In this document: piece after piece, positions 6,344 through 12,539 of the stretch
How the letters are laid out: each line of letters starts with the position of its first letter
Numbering within the stretch: position 1 is the stretch's first letter
Origin: JAUSKF01 sp964355005
Lineage (GTDB): Bacteria; Patescibacteriota; Minisyncoccia; UBA6257; WO2-44-18
DNA: 12,539 nt
Assembly: GCA_964355005.1 (NCBI GenBank)
Contig: CAYHBX010000023.1
Location: 1 to 12,539 of the forward strand
Direction of reading: 5' to 3'
Position numbers and translations under genes: made by a program
Notes under the pieces: generated by a model
What the model was told of the DNA's origin: nothing
Databases searched by the model: none
What the model saw: only the letters and a program-made list of their open reading frames with translations

Positions 6344-7044
6344 TAGCCTCCTCCTTCCCCATAAATTCTCTTTTTTAGTTCACCCCAGATCAATTCATGC
6401 ACCTCCTCGGGCGACTTCAAACGCTCGCCGTCCATACATTCAACCAAGCAATGAATTTCGGGATCATGTTTGGCGAGCCAAAGATAAGACGCCTCGGCAT
6501 TTTTCAAATGCTGAAGGTTGGCTTCATGCCCGTCCTGTTTAGCGTTGCCGAGATATTGCCGCTGGGCTTTCTCCAACACCAACCGCTGACCGACTTCCGC
6601 CGGAACATGAAGAATAAAAACCAGGTCGGGTCTGGGAACTTTCAAAACCTCATATTCGGTGGCGTACAGCCAAGCGAGGAACTTTGCCCGCTCCTCCGGG
6701 TCGCTGATCTTCCCACCCTGATGACCGGCGTTGGAATCAACATATCGATCCAACACGAGCATTTTCCCAGCGCTCAACTTATCCAAGATAAACGGCTTGA
6801 CCGCGAAACGGTCAATGGCAAAAAACAACGAGGCGGCATAGGGATCGATCCCTGCCGGATCTCCAAATTCACCAAGTAAATAGGCTTCCGCCGGGGCGGC
6901 CGCTTTTTCGCCATATCTCGGAAATGACAGGGAGTCCGCCGGCCAACCGGCCGCCGCAAGACGCTTTCTTAAAAGCTCGGCCTGCGTTCCCTTGCCGCTA
7001 CCGTCCGTTCCCTCAATTACAATGATCTTCCCCATGACTTCCAT
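6343..7044 (-). CDS. tmk: Thymidylate kinase (dTMP kinase)
   Basis: It phosphorylates dTMP to dTDP, the step shared by de novo and salvage dTTP synthesis. Visible motifs are the P-loop GTDGSGKGTQ (12-21), FPRYGE (41-46), and the LDRY box (98-101) with VDSN after it. A lid segment follows, RQYLGNAKQDGHEANLQHL, and then SYLWLA. At 233 aa it is about 20 residues longer than the common bacterial enzyme; the extra length lies in the lid and C-terminal half. ATG 7044 is supported by GAGGAG six bases upstream; a second ATG three codons in is less well placed. It heads an operon with the deaminase and a microprotein and is divergent from dut, so dTMP-forming and dTMP-using steps sit back to back. Confidence 0.95.
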   Translation of the reverse strand: MEVMGKIIVIEGTDGSGKGTQAELLRKRLAAAGWPADSLSFPRYGEKAAAPAEAYLLGEFGDPAGIDPYAASLFFAIDRFAVKPFILDKLSAGKMLVLDRYVDSNAGHQGGKISDPEERAKFLAWLYATEYEVLKVPRPDLVFILHVPAEVGQRLVLEKAQRQYLGNAKQDGHEANLQHLKNAEASYLWLAKHDPEIHCLVECMDGERLKSPEEVHELIWGELKKRIYGEGGG

Positions 7045-7060
7045 CTTACTCTCCTCAAAA

Positions 7061-7080
7061 AGCTAAGTAATACTTTAGCT
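7061..7080. promoter_or_regulatory. Imperfect inverted repeat between tmk and dut
   Basis: AGCTAAG near 7061-7067 mirrors CTTTAGCT at 7073-7080. It sits upstream of the dut -10 and covers the expected tmk promoter and leader, so it is placed like an operator acting on both genes. A regulator is not identified. Confidence 0.35.
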
Positions 7081-7088
7081 GTTATACT
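7080..7088 (+). promoter_or_regulatory. Extended -10 promoter for dut
   Basis: TGTTATACT is an extended -10 with no good -35. The predicted start falls at or within a base or two of the dut ATG (7095), implying a leaderless mRNA. Confidence 0.55.
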
Positions 7089-7094
7089 AAAAAT

Positions 7095-7523
7095 ATGAAA
7101 GTGCGGGTGAGGCGGATAGATAAAACTCTGGATCTGCCGGCATACAAAACTGCCGGCGCGGTGGCCTTGGATTGCGCGGCGCGGATTTCAGTAACCATAG
7201 CTCCGGGAACTGTGGCGATGGTTCCTCTAAATGTCTGCCTGAAAATGCCGCCCGGTCACTATCTGCTGATGGCCGGCAGAAGCTCTTTACCGAAACGAGG
7301 ACTAATATTGGCAACCGGAGTAGGAATCGGCGACGAAGATTTTTGTGGGAACAACGATGAGTGGCATGCTCCGCTGTATAACTACACCAATCAGCCGGTA
7401 AATATAAAAAAAGGAGACCGACTAACACAAATAATAATCAAGCCGTACGAAAAAATAGAACTAGAAGAAGTGGATGACTTAGGCAACGCTAATCGCGGCG
7501 GGTTTGGCACTACGGGCATTTAA
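7095..7523 (+). CDS. dut: dUTP diphosphatase (dUTPase)
   Basis: It hydrolyses dUTP to dUMP and pyrophosphate, keeping uracil out of DNA and supplying dUMP for thymidylate synthesis. All five trimeric-dUTPase motifs can be followed: I AGAVALDCAA (20-29), II GRSSLPKRG (61-69), III GIGDEDFCG (77-85) with the catalytic Asp 80, IV GDRLTQI (108-114), and V RGGFGTTG (134-141), the flexible C-terminal arm. In motif III the usual Tyr that stacks on the deoxyribose is Phe 83, a conservative change. The length of 142 aa is normal. The related dCTP deaminase is less likely because motif III keeps the dUTPase D-x-D-aromatic order and the Gly-rich arm is present. It is monocistronic, divergent from tmk and convergent with thrC. 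Confidence 0.9.
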   Translation: MKVRVRRIDKTLDLPAYKTAGAVALDCAARISVTIAPGTVAMVPLNVCLKMPPGHYLLMAGRSSLPKRGLILATGVGIGDEDFCGNNDEWHAPLYNYTNQPVNIKKGDRLTQIIIKPYEKIELEEVDDLGNANRGGFGTTGI

Positions 7524-7540
7524 CGTTTAAACGTTGCAAC
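7522..7540. repeat. Palindromes after dut
   Basis: A perfect 14-bp palindrome, AACGTTTAAACGTT (7522-7535), begins at the dut stop codon and overlaps a second one, GTTGCAAC (7533-7540). An AT-only stretch follows before the terminator. Function unknown. Confidence 0.6.
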
Positions 7541-7560
7541 ATTTAAATATTTAAATTTAA

Positions 7561-7584
7561 AAAGCCGCGCTACTGCGCGGCTTT
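7561..7584. terminator. Bidirectional terminator overlapping the thrC stop
   Basis: AAAGCCGCGC / GCGCGGCTTT flanks the loop TACT, with T-rich sequence on both sides. One arm encodes the last residues of ThrC and the loop holds part of its TAG stop. It serves dut and thrC, which converge here. Confidence 0.85.
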
Positions 7585-8856
7585 AATGATTTTCACCAAA
7601 ACTTCTTTTACCGGTTCGATTCCGATGCTCAAATTATCCTTCGCCATAACTGCCACCAAACGTTCAGGAATCTCCACCGGCTCTCTGATCACCCTCTCGA
7701 CCGATTCCCTAAACTTCGCCGGATGAGCGGTAGAAAGCACAACGATCGGCGTCCGGGAAAATCCTCTTTTGGCGATCTCCGCCGCGGCATGCAAACCAAC
7801 GGCGGTATGTGGATCAACAATGTATCCGAAATTCTCATAGATCGAGCGCATCGTCATTTCGGTATCGTGACCGTTCACCATAACCGCCTTAATCGCGTTA
7901 TTTATTCTGGAACGATCGCCGCCGAAAAGCTCCACGATCCGCGCCCAATTCTTAGGCCTGCCGACATCCATCGCGCTGGAAAGCGTTGGGATTGTCTTAG
8001 TAGACCCCAAGTGTCCGGTGGCCAGATATTCCGGGATCTGGCTATTAATGTTCACCGCGGCAACAAATAATTCCGCCGGCAAACTTCCCATCCGGTGAAC
8101 AAAGAGTCCCGCGGTAAGATTTCCGAAATTTCCGCTCGGAACCACGAAGATCGGGCGTTCGGCTCGACCATATTTCCAGCGCAGTTTTTCTTTCGCCTCC
8201 AAATAATAACTCATTTGGGGCAGAAGACGGCCAATGTTGATAGAATTCGCTGACGATAGCCGAAGTCTTTCCCGAAGCACGGCATCCTTCAGTGTATCCT
8301 CCGCCATCCGATGACAATCGTCGAAGTCTCCGTTAACCCTCAAAGCAAAAACGTTTCCTCCGAGCGTTGCCATCTGTTTTTCCTGCAGTTCGGTCACTCG
8401 CCCCTTGGGATAGAGCACGAAAACGTTCACCCCCGGAACTCCGAAAAAGGCGCTTGCGACCGCGCTACCCGTATCTCCCGAAGTGGCGACGATAATATTC
8501 AGCTTGCCTCCCTTTTCCGCGTATCCGGATATCGCTCGCGCCATAAAACGCGCGCCGAAATCCTTGAACGAAAGGGTTGGCCCATGAAACAGTTCGAGGA
8601 CGAACAAATTTTCGGAAAGCCTCCTCAGCGGAACCGGGAAATTAAAAGCGTCAGCGCACAATCGATCCAAGCCTCTGCGAGGCACAAAACTCCCCAGCAG
8701 CTGACAGGCCCGATCAGCAAAATTTCCTCCATCAATTTCTAGGCCCACCGGGAAGCTATCAGGCATATAAAGCCCACCATCAGGAGCAAGGCCGCGCATT
8801 AACGCTTCAGAAAATCTGACCCGCGGGGATTCATGCTCTGTGCTGTAATATTTCAC
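7570..8856 (-). CDS. thrC: Threonine synthase
   Basis: This PLP enzyme converts O-phosphohomoserine to threonine, the last step of the pathway. I place the start at GTG 8856, which has AGGAGGAG a few bases upstream. This gives 428 aa beginning KYYSTEHESPRVRFSEAL, the N-terminal signature of long ThrC enzymes and the same length as E. coli ThrC. The frame stays open upstream to 8910, but that part runs toward the terminator and is basic and unlike the family. The PLP lysine is K98 in HGPTLSFKDF. ATSGDTGSA (about 124-132) binds the cofactor phosphate, and VVPSGNFGN follows mid-protein. A terminator precedes it, so it may need its own promoter, which I could not identify. It lies downstream in the same orientation as asd and the AK-HSD gene. 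Confidence 0.96.
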   Translation of the reverse strand: MKYYSTEHESPRVRFSEALMRGLAPDGGLYMPDSFPVGLEIDGGNFADRACQLLGSFVPRRGLDRLCADAFNFPVPLRRLSENLFVLELFHGPTLSFKDFGARFMARAISGYAEKGGKLNIIVATSGDTGSAVASAFFGVPGVNVFVLYPKGRVTELQEKQMATLGGNVFALRVNGDFDDCHRMAEDTLKDAVLRERLRLSSANSINIGRLLPQMSYYLEAKEKLRWKYGRAERPIFVVPSGNFGNLTAGLFVHRMGSLPAELFVAAVNINSQIPEYLATGHLGSTKTIPTLSSAMDVGRPKNWARIVELFGGDRSRINNAIKAVMVNGHDTEMTMRSIYENFGYIVDPHTAVGLHAAAEIAKRGFSRTPIVVLSTAHPAKFRESVERVIREPVEIPERLVAVMAKDNLSIGIEPVKEVLVKIIKAAQ

Positions 8857-8904
8857 CAGTCTCCTCCTTTTTCGTAAGCTAATGAGCTGGATACTTTTTA
8901 ACAC

Positions 8905-8931
8905 AAACAAAGCCGCGTGTTAAGCGCGGCT
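8905..8931 (-). terminator. Intrinsic terminator after the 111-residue gene
   Basis: AGCCGCG / CGCGGCT (8911-8917 and 8925-8931) is followed on the minus strand by TTGTTTG, a mediocre U tract, so termination may be partial. It lies 10 bp past the stop of the 8941-9276 gene. The stem sequence resembles that of the terminator at 7561-7584. Confidence 0.7.
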
Positions 8932-8940
8932 CAAGTATTG

Positions 8941-9276
8941 TTATTTCGGTAGAAATCCCACGATTTCTAACGAGTCATGCTTGTTAACGATCCACTGGAT
9001 CTGTTTTTCTTTCAGATAAAGCCTGTTTAAAACTCTTGCCCAGCATCTTTTATTATCCTGACTATCAACGGAAGGCTCTTCGCCTGTCTCTTCGAGTAAG
9101 ATAACTTTATCAATGTGTTCGCTGTCGCCCAGCTCTTCGTCAACCATAGCATTCGCGATCTTAACCGCCCAATCCCGATTCTTGGCTACGATAACCCTCT
9201 CAAAAGAACCGGACGGGATCCGTTTACCGTTTTTATCAAGCACCGCCGTGTAAAAAATTATCTTGAAATTTTTCAC
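8941..9276 (-). CDS. Hypothetical protein, 111 aa, in the threonine cluster
   Basis: I do not recognise this protein. It starts at GTG 9276 with AAAGGAG seven bases upstream, a good ribosome binding site. The N-terminal half, beginning MKNFKIIFYTAVLDKNGK, looks like alternating strand and helix: a hydrophobic strand, FERVIVA, then a helix WAVKIANAMVDEEL. A strand DKVILLEE and an acidic linker follow. The C-terminal part (KQIQWIVNKHDSLEIVGFLP) is again strand-like. It has no signal peptide or membrane helix and no metal-binding motif. It follows the shikimate-kinase-like gene by 56 bp, and a terminator separates it from thrC. Membership of the threonine operon is likely from spacing, but a role in threonine synthesis is not shown. 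Confidence 0.8.
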   Translation of the reverse strand: MKNFKIIFYTAVLDKNGKRIPSGSFERVIVAKNRDWAVKIANAMVDEELGDSEHIDKVILLEETGEEPSVDSQDNKRCWARVLNRLYLKEKQIQWIVNKHDSLEIVGFLPK

Positions 9277-9332
9277 CGGTTTTCTCCTTTAGCGTAAATG
9301 CCGACGGGGAACTAAAAAAATCTTAAATCAAA

Positions 9333-9830
9333 CTAAGCGATTAGTGAAGAGACCTGCTTAACGATCGCCGCCGCGTCCTTATTACCACAGTCAATTCTCA
9401 TATGCGCGTACCGCTCATACAATGGAAGACGTTCTGAAAAAATACCGGCCAGGCCCCTCTCTTCCAACCCTATAATGCCCCGATGGTGTAATTGGTCGCC
9501 TAGTCTTCGGGAAATTTCCTCCGCTGAAACGGCAAGATAAAAAATTTTGGTATCGCGCCGAAGTTTTTCCATCGCGGTGGGGGAGTAAACAATGCTTCCC
9601 CCGGGCGCGAAAACCGTTTTTTCCAGATTCAATCTAAGAGTGTAAACTTCTTCCAAGCGCGAAAGTTCGGCATCTCCTCTCTCTTTGGCAATTTGAGCGT
9701 GAGTCTTCATTTCCTTATCGCGGATTAGATTGTCCAAATCTACAAAAGCAAAACCGATCTTCGCGGCCAACAACCGCCCGATAGTCGACTTACCCGAACC
9801 GGGCATTCCGATTAGCGTAATGCCTGACAT
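9333..9830 (-). CDS. Shikimate-kinase-like P-loop kinase; candidate homoserine kinase
   Basis: The fold is that of shikimate kinase. Walker A is GMPGSGKST (8-16), and DLD (31-33) corresponds to the substrate-binding Asp region. The Arg of SRLEE (R58), GGS (77-79, where the family usually has GGG), lid Arg 117 in HHRGIIG, and R134 in SERLPLYERYA match the usual positions. At 165 aa it has normal family length. By sequence alone it would be called AroK, catalysing ATP-dependent 3-phosphorylation of shikimate. By context it lies 4 bp after asd in a cluster with AK-HSD and thrC but no thrB, and no other aromatic-pathway gene is in the window. It could therefore phosphorylate homoserine. The retained Arg 58 and Arg 134, carboxylate ligands in AroK, fit either substrate. 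The family call is firm; the substrate is open. ATG 9830 lacks a strong Shine-Dalgarno and is probably coupled to asd translation. Confidence 0.85.
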   Translation of the reverse strand: MSGITLIGMPGSGKSTIGRLLAAKIGFAFVDLDNLIRDKEMKTHAQIAKERGDAELSRLEEVYTLRLNLEKTVFAPGGSIVYSPTAMEKLRRDTKIFYLAVSAEEISRRLGDQLHHRGIIGLEERGLAGIFSERLPLYERYAHMRIDCGNKDAAAIVKQVSSLIA

Positions 9831-9834
9831 GAAC

Positions 9835-11076
9835 TTATGAAGCCGACGCCGCGGGGTCGGCTCTCCGACCGATAGCGTCGGAGCTGACGACTCTTAACTT
9901 GAGGTACCCTTTTTTATAAAGCAGCTCCGCGTTCAATATCGCCACCCCCGCCGCGCCGCGGATAGTATTGTGTCCAAGAACAACCATTTTAAAACCCAAG
10001 ATCGGGTCCTCGCGCAATCTTCCCACCGAAACCGTCATTCCGTTGCCTCGGTCGCGATCCAAGCGGGTCTGCGGACGGAATCCGTCTTCGTGGTAAAACA
10101 ACGGCTGCGCCGGAGCGCTGGGAAGTTTTAATTTCTGCGGCTCGCCTTTGAAATTCTTTATTATCCGCTTGATCTCACTTAACCTCGCCGGTTTGCGGGT
10201 GCTAAAAGAAACGGTCAAAAAATGCCCATCTTTGACCGGCACGCGATTACAGTGGGCAGAAATTTTGATATTCGCTAATTTCACTCCCACACCATAACGA
10301 GGATAGCTGGCTAGCGCGCGCAAAGACCCTCGTTTGGTGTGGGGGTTAAATCCTGATTTTTTAATTTCCCCCAGCAATTTCAACGGCTCCCATTCTACCT
10401 TCGGCTCCTCCCCTCCAATCTGCGGGATCACGTTGTCCAAAATATCCAGCGAAGCCACGCCCGGATACCCGGCGCCGGAAATCGCCTGCATTGAAGTCAC
10501 CAAAACTTTACCGACGCCAAATTTTTGATGTACCGGTTTCAGGGCCATCGCCAAGGGCACGGCTACACAGTTAGGATTAGTAACTATGTACCCCTTCCAT
10601 TTACGGCGCGCTTGTTGAGTTGGAATGATCGCGATGTGATCGGCATTAACTTCCGGCACCAGCAACGGAACATCCGGCTCGGTACGATAATTTTTCGTGT
10701 TTGAGATCACCGGATAACCGGCCTTGGCGAAATTCTTTTCAATCTCGCCGGCAACCGAAGCGTCCAAACCGGAAAAAACAAAATCGCAGCACGCAAACGG
10801 CGCGCCTCCGGCCATGCGAACGCGCCCATGCGAATTAAATGCTTTCGGATCACACTCTAGAACCTTCATTTTCCGGATCAACTCGGGAATATCCACCTCC
10901 TGCTTCCATCGTCCCGCCACCGCCTCTTCGTAAGTTTTCCCGGCTGATTCCTTGGAGGCCGCCAGAGCGGTGATCTCGAACCAAGGGTGATTCTGCAAAA
11001 GCACGATGAACTTCTGCCCAACCGTCCCGGTGGCTCCCAGAATTCCAACTTTCAATTTTTTGACCTCTTTATTCAT
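9835..11076 (-). CDS. asd: Aspartate-semialdehyde dehydrogenase, archaeal/fungal type
   Basis: It reduces aspartyl phosphate to aspartate semialdehyde with NADPH, the branch point to threonine, methionine and lysine. Visible are the nucleotide loop GILGATGTVG (11-20), LLVPEVNADH, the catalytic Cys 170 in TNPNCVAVPLA, SMQAISGAGYPG, and the active-site His 285 in RVPVKDGH. The SMQAISGAGYPG and LLVPEVN stretches match the archaeal and yeast-type enzyme rather than the E. coli type. At 413 aa it exceeds the usual 340-365. The excess includes an inserted QQARRKWKG before the active site and a polar tail of about 15 residues encoded by two DNA hairpins (9841-9883). The start overlaps the end of the 59-residue gene by 8 bp, and the P-loop kinase begins 4 bp after the stop. 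Confidence 0.95.
   Translation of the reverse strand: MNKEVKKLKVGILGATGTVGQKFIVLLQNHPWFEITALAASKESAGKTYEEAVAGRWKQEVDIPELIRKMKVLECDPKAFNSHGRVRMAGGAPFACCDFVFSGLDASVAGEIEKNFAKAGYPVISNTKNYRTEPDVPLLVPEVNADHIAIIPTQQARRKWKGYIVTNPNCVAVPLAMALKPVHQKFGVGKVLVTSMQAISGAGYPGVASLDILDNVIPQIGGEEPKVEWEPLKLLGEIKKSGFNPHTKRGSLRALASYPRYGVGVKLANIKISAHCNRVPVKDGHFLTVSFSTRKPARLSEIKRIIKNFKGEPQKLKLPSAPAQPLFYHEDGFRPQTRLDRDRGNGMTVSVGRLREDPILGFKMVVLGHNTIRGAAGVAILNAELLYKKGYLKLRVVSSDAIGRRADPAASAS
9841..9883. repeat. Two hairpins inside the 3' end of asd
   Basis: AGCCGAC/GTCGGCT (9841-9847 and 9856-9862) and CTCCGAC/GTCGGAG (9863-9869 and 9877-9883) lie side by side and encode the extra C-terminal tail of Asd. The second stem resembles GCTCCGAC/GTCGGAGC in the structured RNA (2348-2382). 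There is no U tract, so termination is unlikely. Confidence 0.6.
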
Positions 11077-11248
11077 AAAGTTGCTCTAGTACCTTTTTGA
11101 AATATTCACTTTCTTCGCTACCGTCTTCCAAATCTTCTATCATAGATTTCAATTCTTCTACGCTTTCAAGACCAGTTTGATCTAAAATCTCCCGTTGGTA
11201 TTCGGATAAATTTTTCGGCTGTTCTGGTGAATTAAATTTTTCGCTCAT
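11069..11248 (-). CDS. Small acidic protein (59 aa), unknown function
   Basis: I do not recognise this protein. It begins MSEKFNSPEQPKNLSEYQRE and continues as a mostly helical, strongly acidic chain (GLESVEELKSMIEDLEDG, then YFKKVLEQLYE). It has no membrane segment and no cysteines. It lies 23 bp after the AK-HSD stop, and its last 8 bp overlap the asd start (ATGAATAA), which suggests translational coupling within the threonine operon. The Shine-Dalgarno is weak (AAAGTAAG before ATG 11248). Its helical, charged composition would suit a small interaction or regulatory subunit, but no evidence fixes that. It appears real because it fills the gap exactly and has protein-like composition. Confidence 0.65.
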   Translation of the reverse strand: MSEKFNSPEQPKNLSEYQREILDQTGLESVEELKSMIEDLEDGSEESEYFKKVLEQLYE

Positions 11249-11271
11249 CTTACTTTATAACTTTATGAACC

Positions 11272-12539
11272 TTATAAACTTTGAACTATTCTGAGAATCC
11301 CATTCAACACCGCCGCCGCCGTAACTTCCGCCCCGGCGCCCGCGCCACGGATTACCAGCGGATTTTTATAATATTTCGTATAGATCGCAAAAATATTGTC
11401 CGCCCCCGACAAGCTCGCCAGCGGGTGGTCTAGCGGCACTTCTTTCAGTGAGGCGGACATTCGGCCATTTTGAACCGTTGCCACATATCGCAAAACCGAT
11501 CTTTTCGCCTTCGCTTTTTTGATGCGGGTGGCAAAATAGCTGTCCGGCTTCACCAAGCTTTCTAATTTTACCTCGCTTAACTCCGCCGGCAAACCGGCTT
11601 CCCTAGCTAATATCAAAAGCTTCCGTCCAACATCCTGACCGCTTAAATCCTCCCTGGGGTCCGGCTCGGTATAACCAAACGCTTTCGCCTGCGACACTAG
11701 GTCGCTGAATTTCTTTTTGCCGTCAAAATTATTAAATAAATAGCTTAAGGTACCGGAAAAAACTCCCTCAATTTTACGGACCTCATCGCCGGCCGCTAGT
11801 AGATTTTTGATAGTTGATATAACCGGCAAACCCGCTCCCACATTGGCATCATAATGGAAGGATTTTTCATGAGTCGCGAGTAAAGAACGGAGGTTGGCAT
11901 ATTCTTTGTGACTCAAAACATTGAATTTTTTATTAGGAGTAACGATATGGAATCCGGACTTCACTAGCTGCGGATACATTTTCGCCACCCGCTCGCTGGC
12001 GGTACAATCCACGAATATCCTTTCGCCGCTCATTTCGCCCGCCCGCCGAATAAACTCCGGCAGGTTCACTTTCTCTCCATTTTTTAAAGATTTTTTCCAA
12101 TCTTTTAGATCAACCCCCTTTTCCGCCAAAACCATTTTTTCTATTTCAGCGATCCCCCCGACTGCCAACTTTGAACTTTCAACTTTAAACTTTAAACTTA
12201 CGAGCTGCCGCAGGAGCTCGCTCCCCACCACTCCCGTACCAACCAAAAATATTTTTACACCCTTGTCGTCAAAAAATTCCCGATGCAAAGCATTTATGGC
12301 AGAAATTTTGTCGTCTTCATCCACCACCAAAGAAACATTCCTCTCGGAACCGCCCTGCGCGATCGCCGCGATATTTATTTTTGCGTTGCCTAGTGAATTA
12401 AAGATCTTTCCGGCGATTCCCGATACGCCACGCATATTGTCGCCGACTACCGCCACGATACTCTGCCCATCTTTATGCTCTACTGCTACCTTGCCGCGCC
12501 GGATGTCATTTTCAAATTCTGATTTAATTGCCGCTCCCG
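11272..12539 (-). CDS. thrA: Bifunctional aspartokinase/homoserine dehydrogenase, C-terminal part
   Basis: The frame is open through the right edge with no start needed inside the window, so this is the 3' part of a longer gene (at least 421 codons here). It begins within the ACT regulatory region: VAVVGDNMRGVSGIAGKIF followed by NINIAAIAQGGSERNVS matches the segment joining kinase and dehydrogenase in ThrA/MetL fusions. The homoserine dehydrogenase part follows with KIFLVGTGVVGSELL (NAD(P) loop), IFVDCTAS, HIVTPNKK, DANVGAGLPVI, GVFSGTLSYLFN, and GYTEPDPREDLSGQDVGRK with catalytic Lys and Asp residues. The dehydrogenase reduces aspartate semialdehyde to homoserine; the kinase, off-window, phosphorylates aspartate. 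The ACT region suggests threonine feedback, as in E. coli ThrA. The thrA versus metL paralogue cannot be told from this part; context favours thrA. Confidence 0.93.
   Translation of the reverse strand, partial: GAAIKSEFENDIRRGKVAVEHKDGQSIVAVVGDNMRGVSGIAGKIFNSLGNAKINIAAIAQGGSERNVSLVVDEDDKISAINALHREFFDDKGVKIFLVGTGVVGSELLRQLVSLKFKVESSKLAVGGIAEIEKMVLAEKGVDLKDWKKSLKNGEKVNLPEFIRRAGEMSGERIFVDCTASERVAKMYPQLVKSGFHIVTPNKKFNVLSHKEYANLRSLLATHEKSFHYDANVGAGLPVISTIKNLLAAGDEVRKIEGVFSGTLSYLFNNFDGKKKFSDLVSQAKAFGYTEPDPREDLSGQDVGRKLLILAREAGLPAELSEVKLESLVKPDSYFATRIKKAKAKRSVLRYVATVQNGRMSASLKEVPLDHPLASLSGADNIFAIYTKYYKNPLVIRGAGAGAEVTAAAVLNGILRIVQSL

Noticed and set aside
8857..8910. An 18-residue upstream extension of ThrC
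   Set aside because: The GTG at 8856 has a strong AGGAGGAG site and gives the normal length and N-terminal signature, while the extension starts at the edge of a terminator.
12454..12456. A GTG start giving a stand-alone homoserine dehydrogenase
   Set aside because: The frame continues upstream to the edge and this codon falls inside the ACT segment, as in AK-HSD fusions.
1..12539. CRISPR array, insertion sequence, prophage or UGA recoding
   Set aside because: No regularly spaced direct repeats, transposase, integrase or phage genes were seen, and UGA ends several complete proteins.

Overview
The window is a compact stretch of bacterial chromosome. It uses the standard code, since UGA is a clear stop in several genes. 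Overlapping start/stop codons, very short leaders, extended -10 promoters, tiny membrane-protein genes and an FtsH with a GQPGTGKT Walker A loop suggest an uncultured small-genome lineage such as Patescibacteria (CPR, Parcubacteria-like). That placement is an inference from style; no rRNA or other marker settles it. A nearly complete threonine pathway would be unusual for such an organism.

Left part (1-5042, all minus strand). recG runs off the left edge and has its own extended -10 promoter. Upstream of it lies a GC-rich block of about 640 bp, bounded by a strong promoter (TTGACA / TGCTATACT) and an intrinsic terminator, and full of inverted repeats. I read it as a large structured noncoding RNA that I cannot assign to a known family. 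Next come a tRNA-Ile with the unusual anticodon UAU and ftsH, 12 bp apart and probably co-transcribed.

Middle (5001-7584). Overlapping divergent promoters serve ftsH and a 57-residue anchored small protein. They are followed by tRNA-Gly(GCC), an array of trinucleotide-loop hairpins and a GIY-YIG gene. A terminator usable on both strands separates these from a minus-strand pyrimidine operon: tmk, a yeast-type cytosine deaminase, and a 30-residue membrane microprotein. Divergent from tmk is dut (dUTPase), with an apparently leaderless transcript. Together Dut and Tmk supply and guard the dTTP pool, and the deaminase adds uracil salvage.

Right part (7570-12539, minus strand). This is a threonine gene cluster in the order aspartokinase/homoserine dehydrogenase fusion (3' part only, cut by the right edge), a 59-residue acidic protein, asd, a shikimate-kinase-like P-loop kinase, a 111-residue unknown and thrC. 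No recognisable homoserine kinase (thrB) is present. The shikimate-kinase-like gene sits exactly where one is needed, which makes it the best candidate for that missing step.
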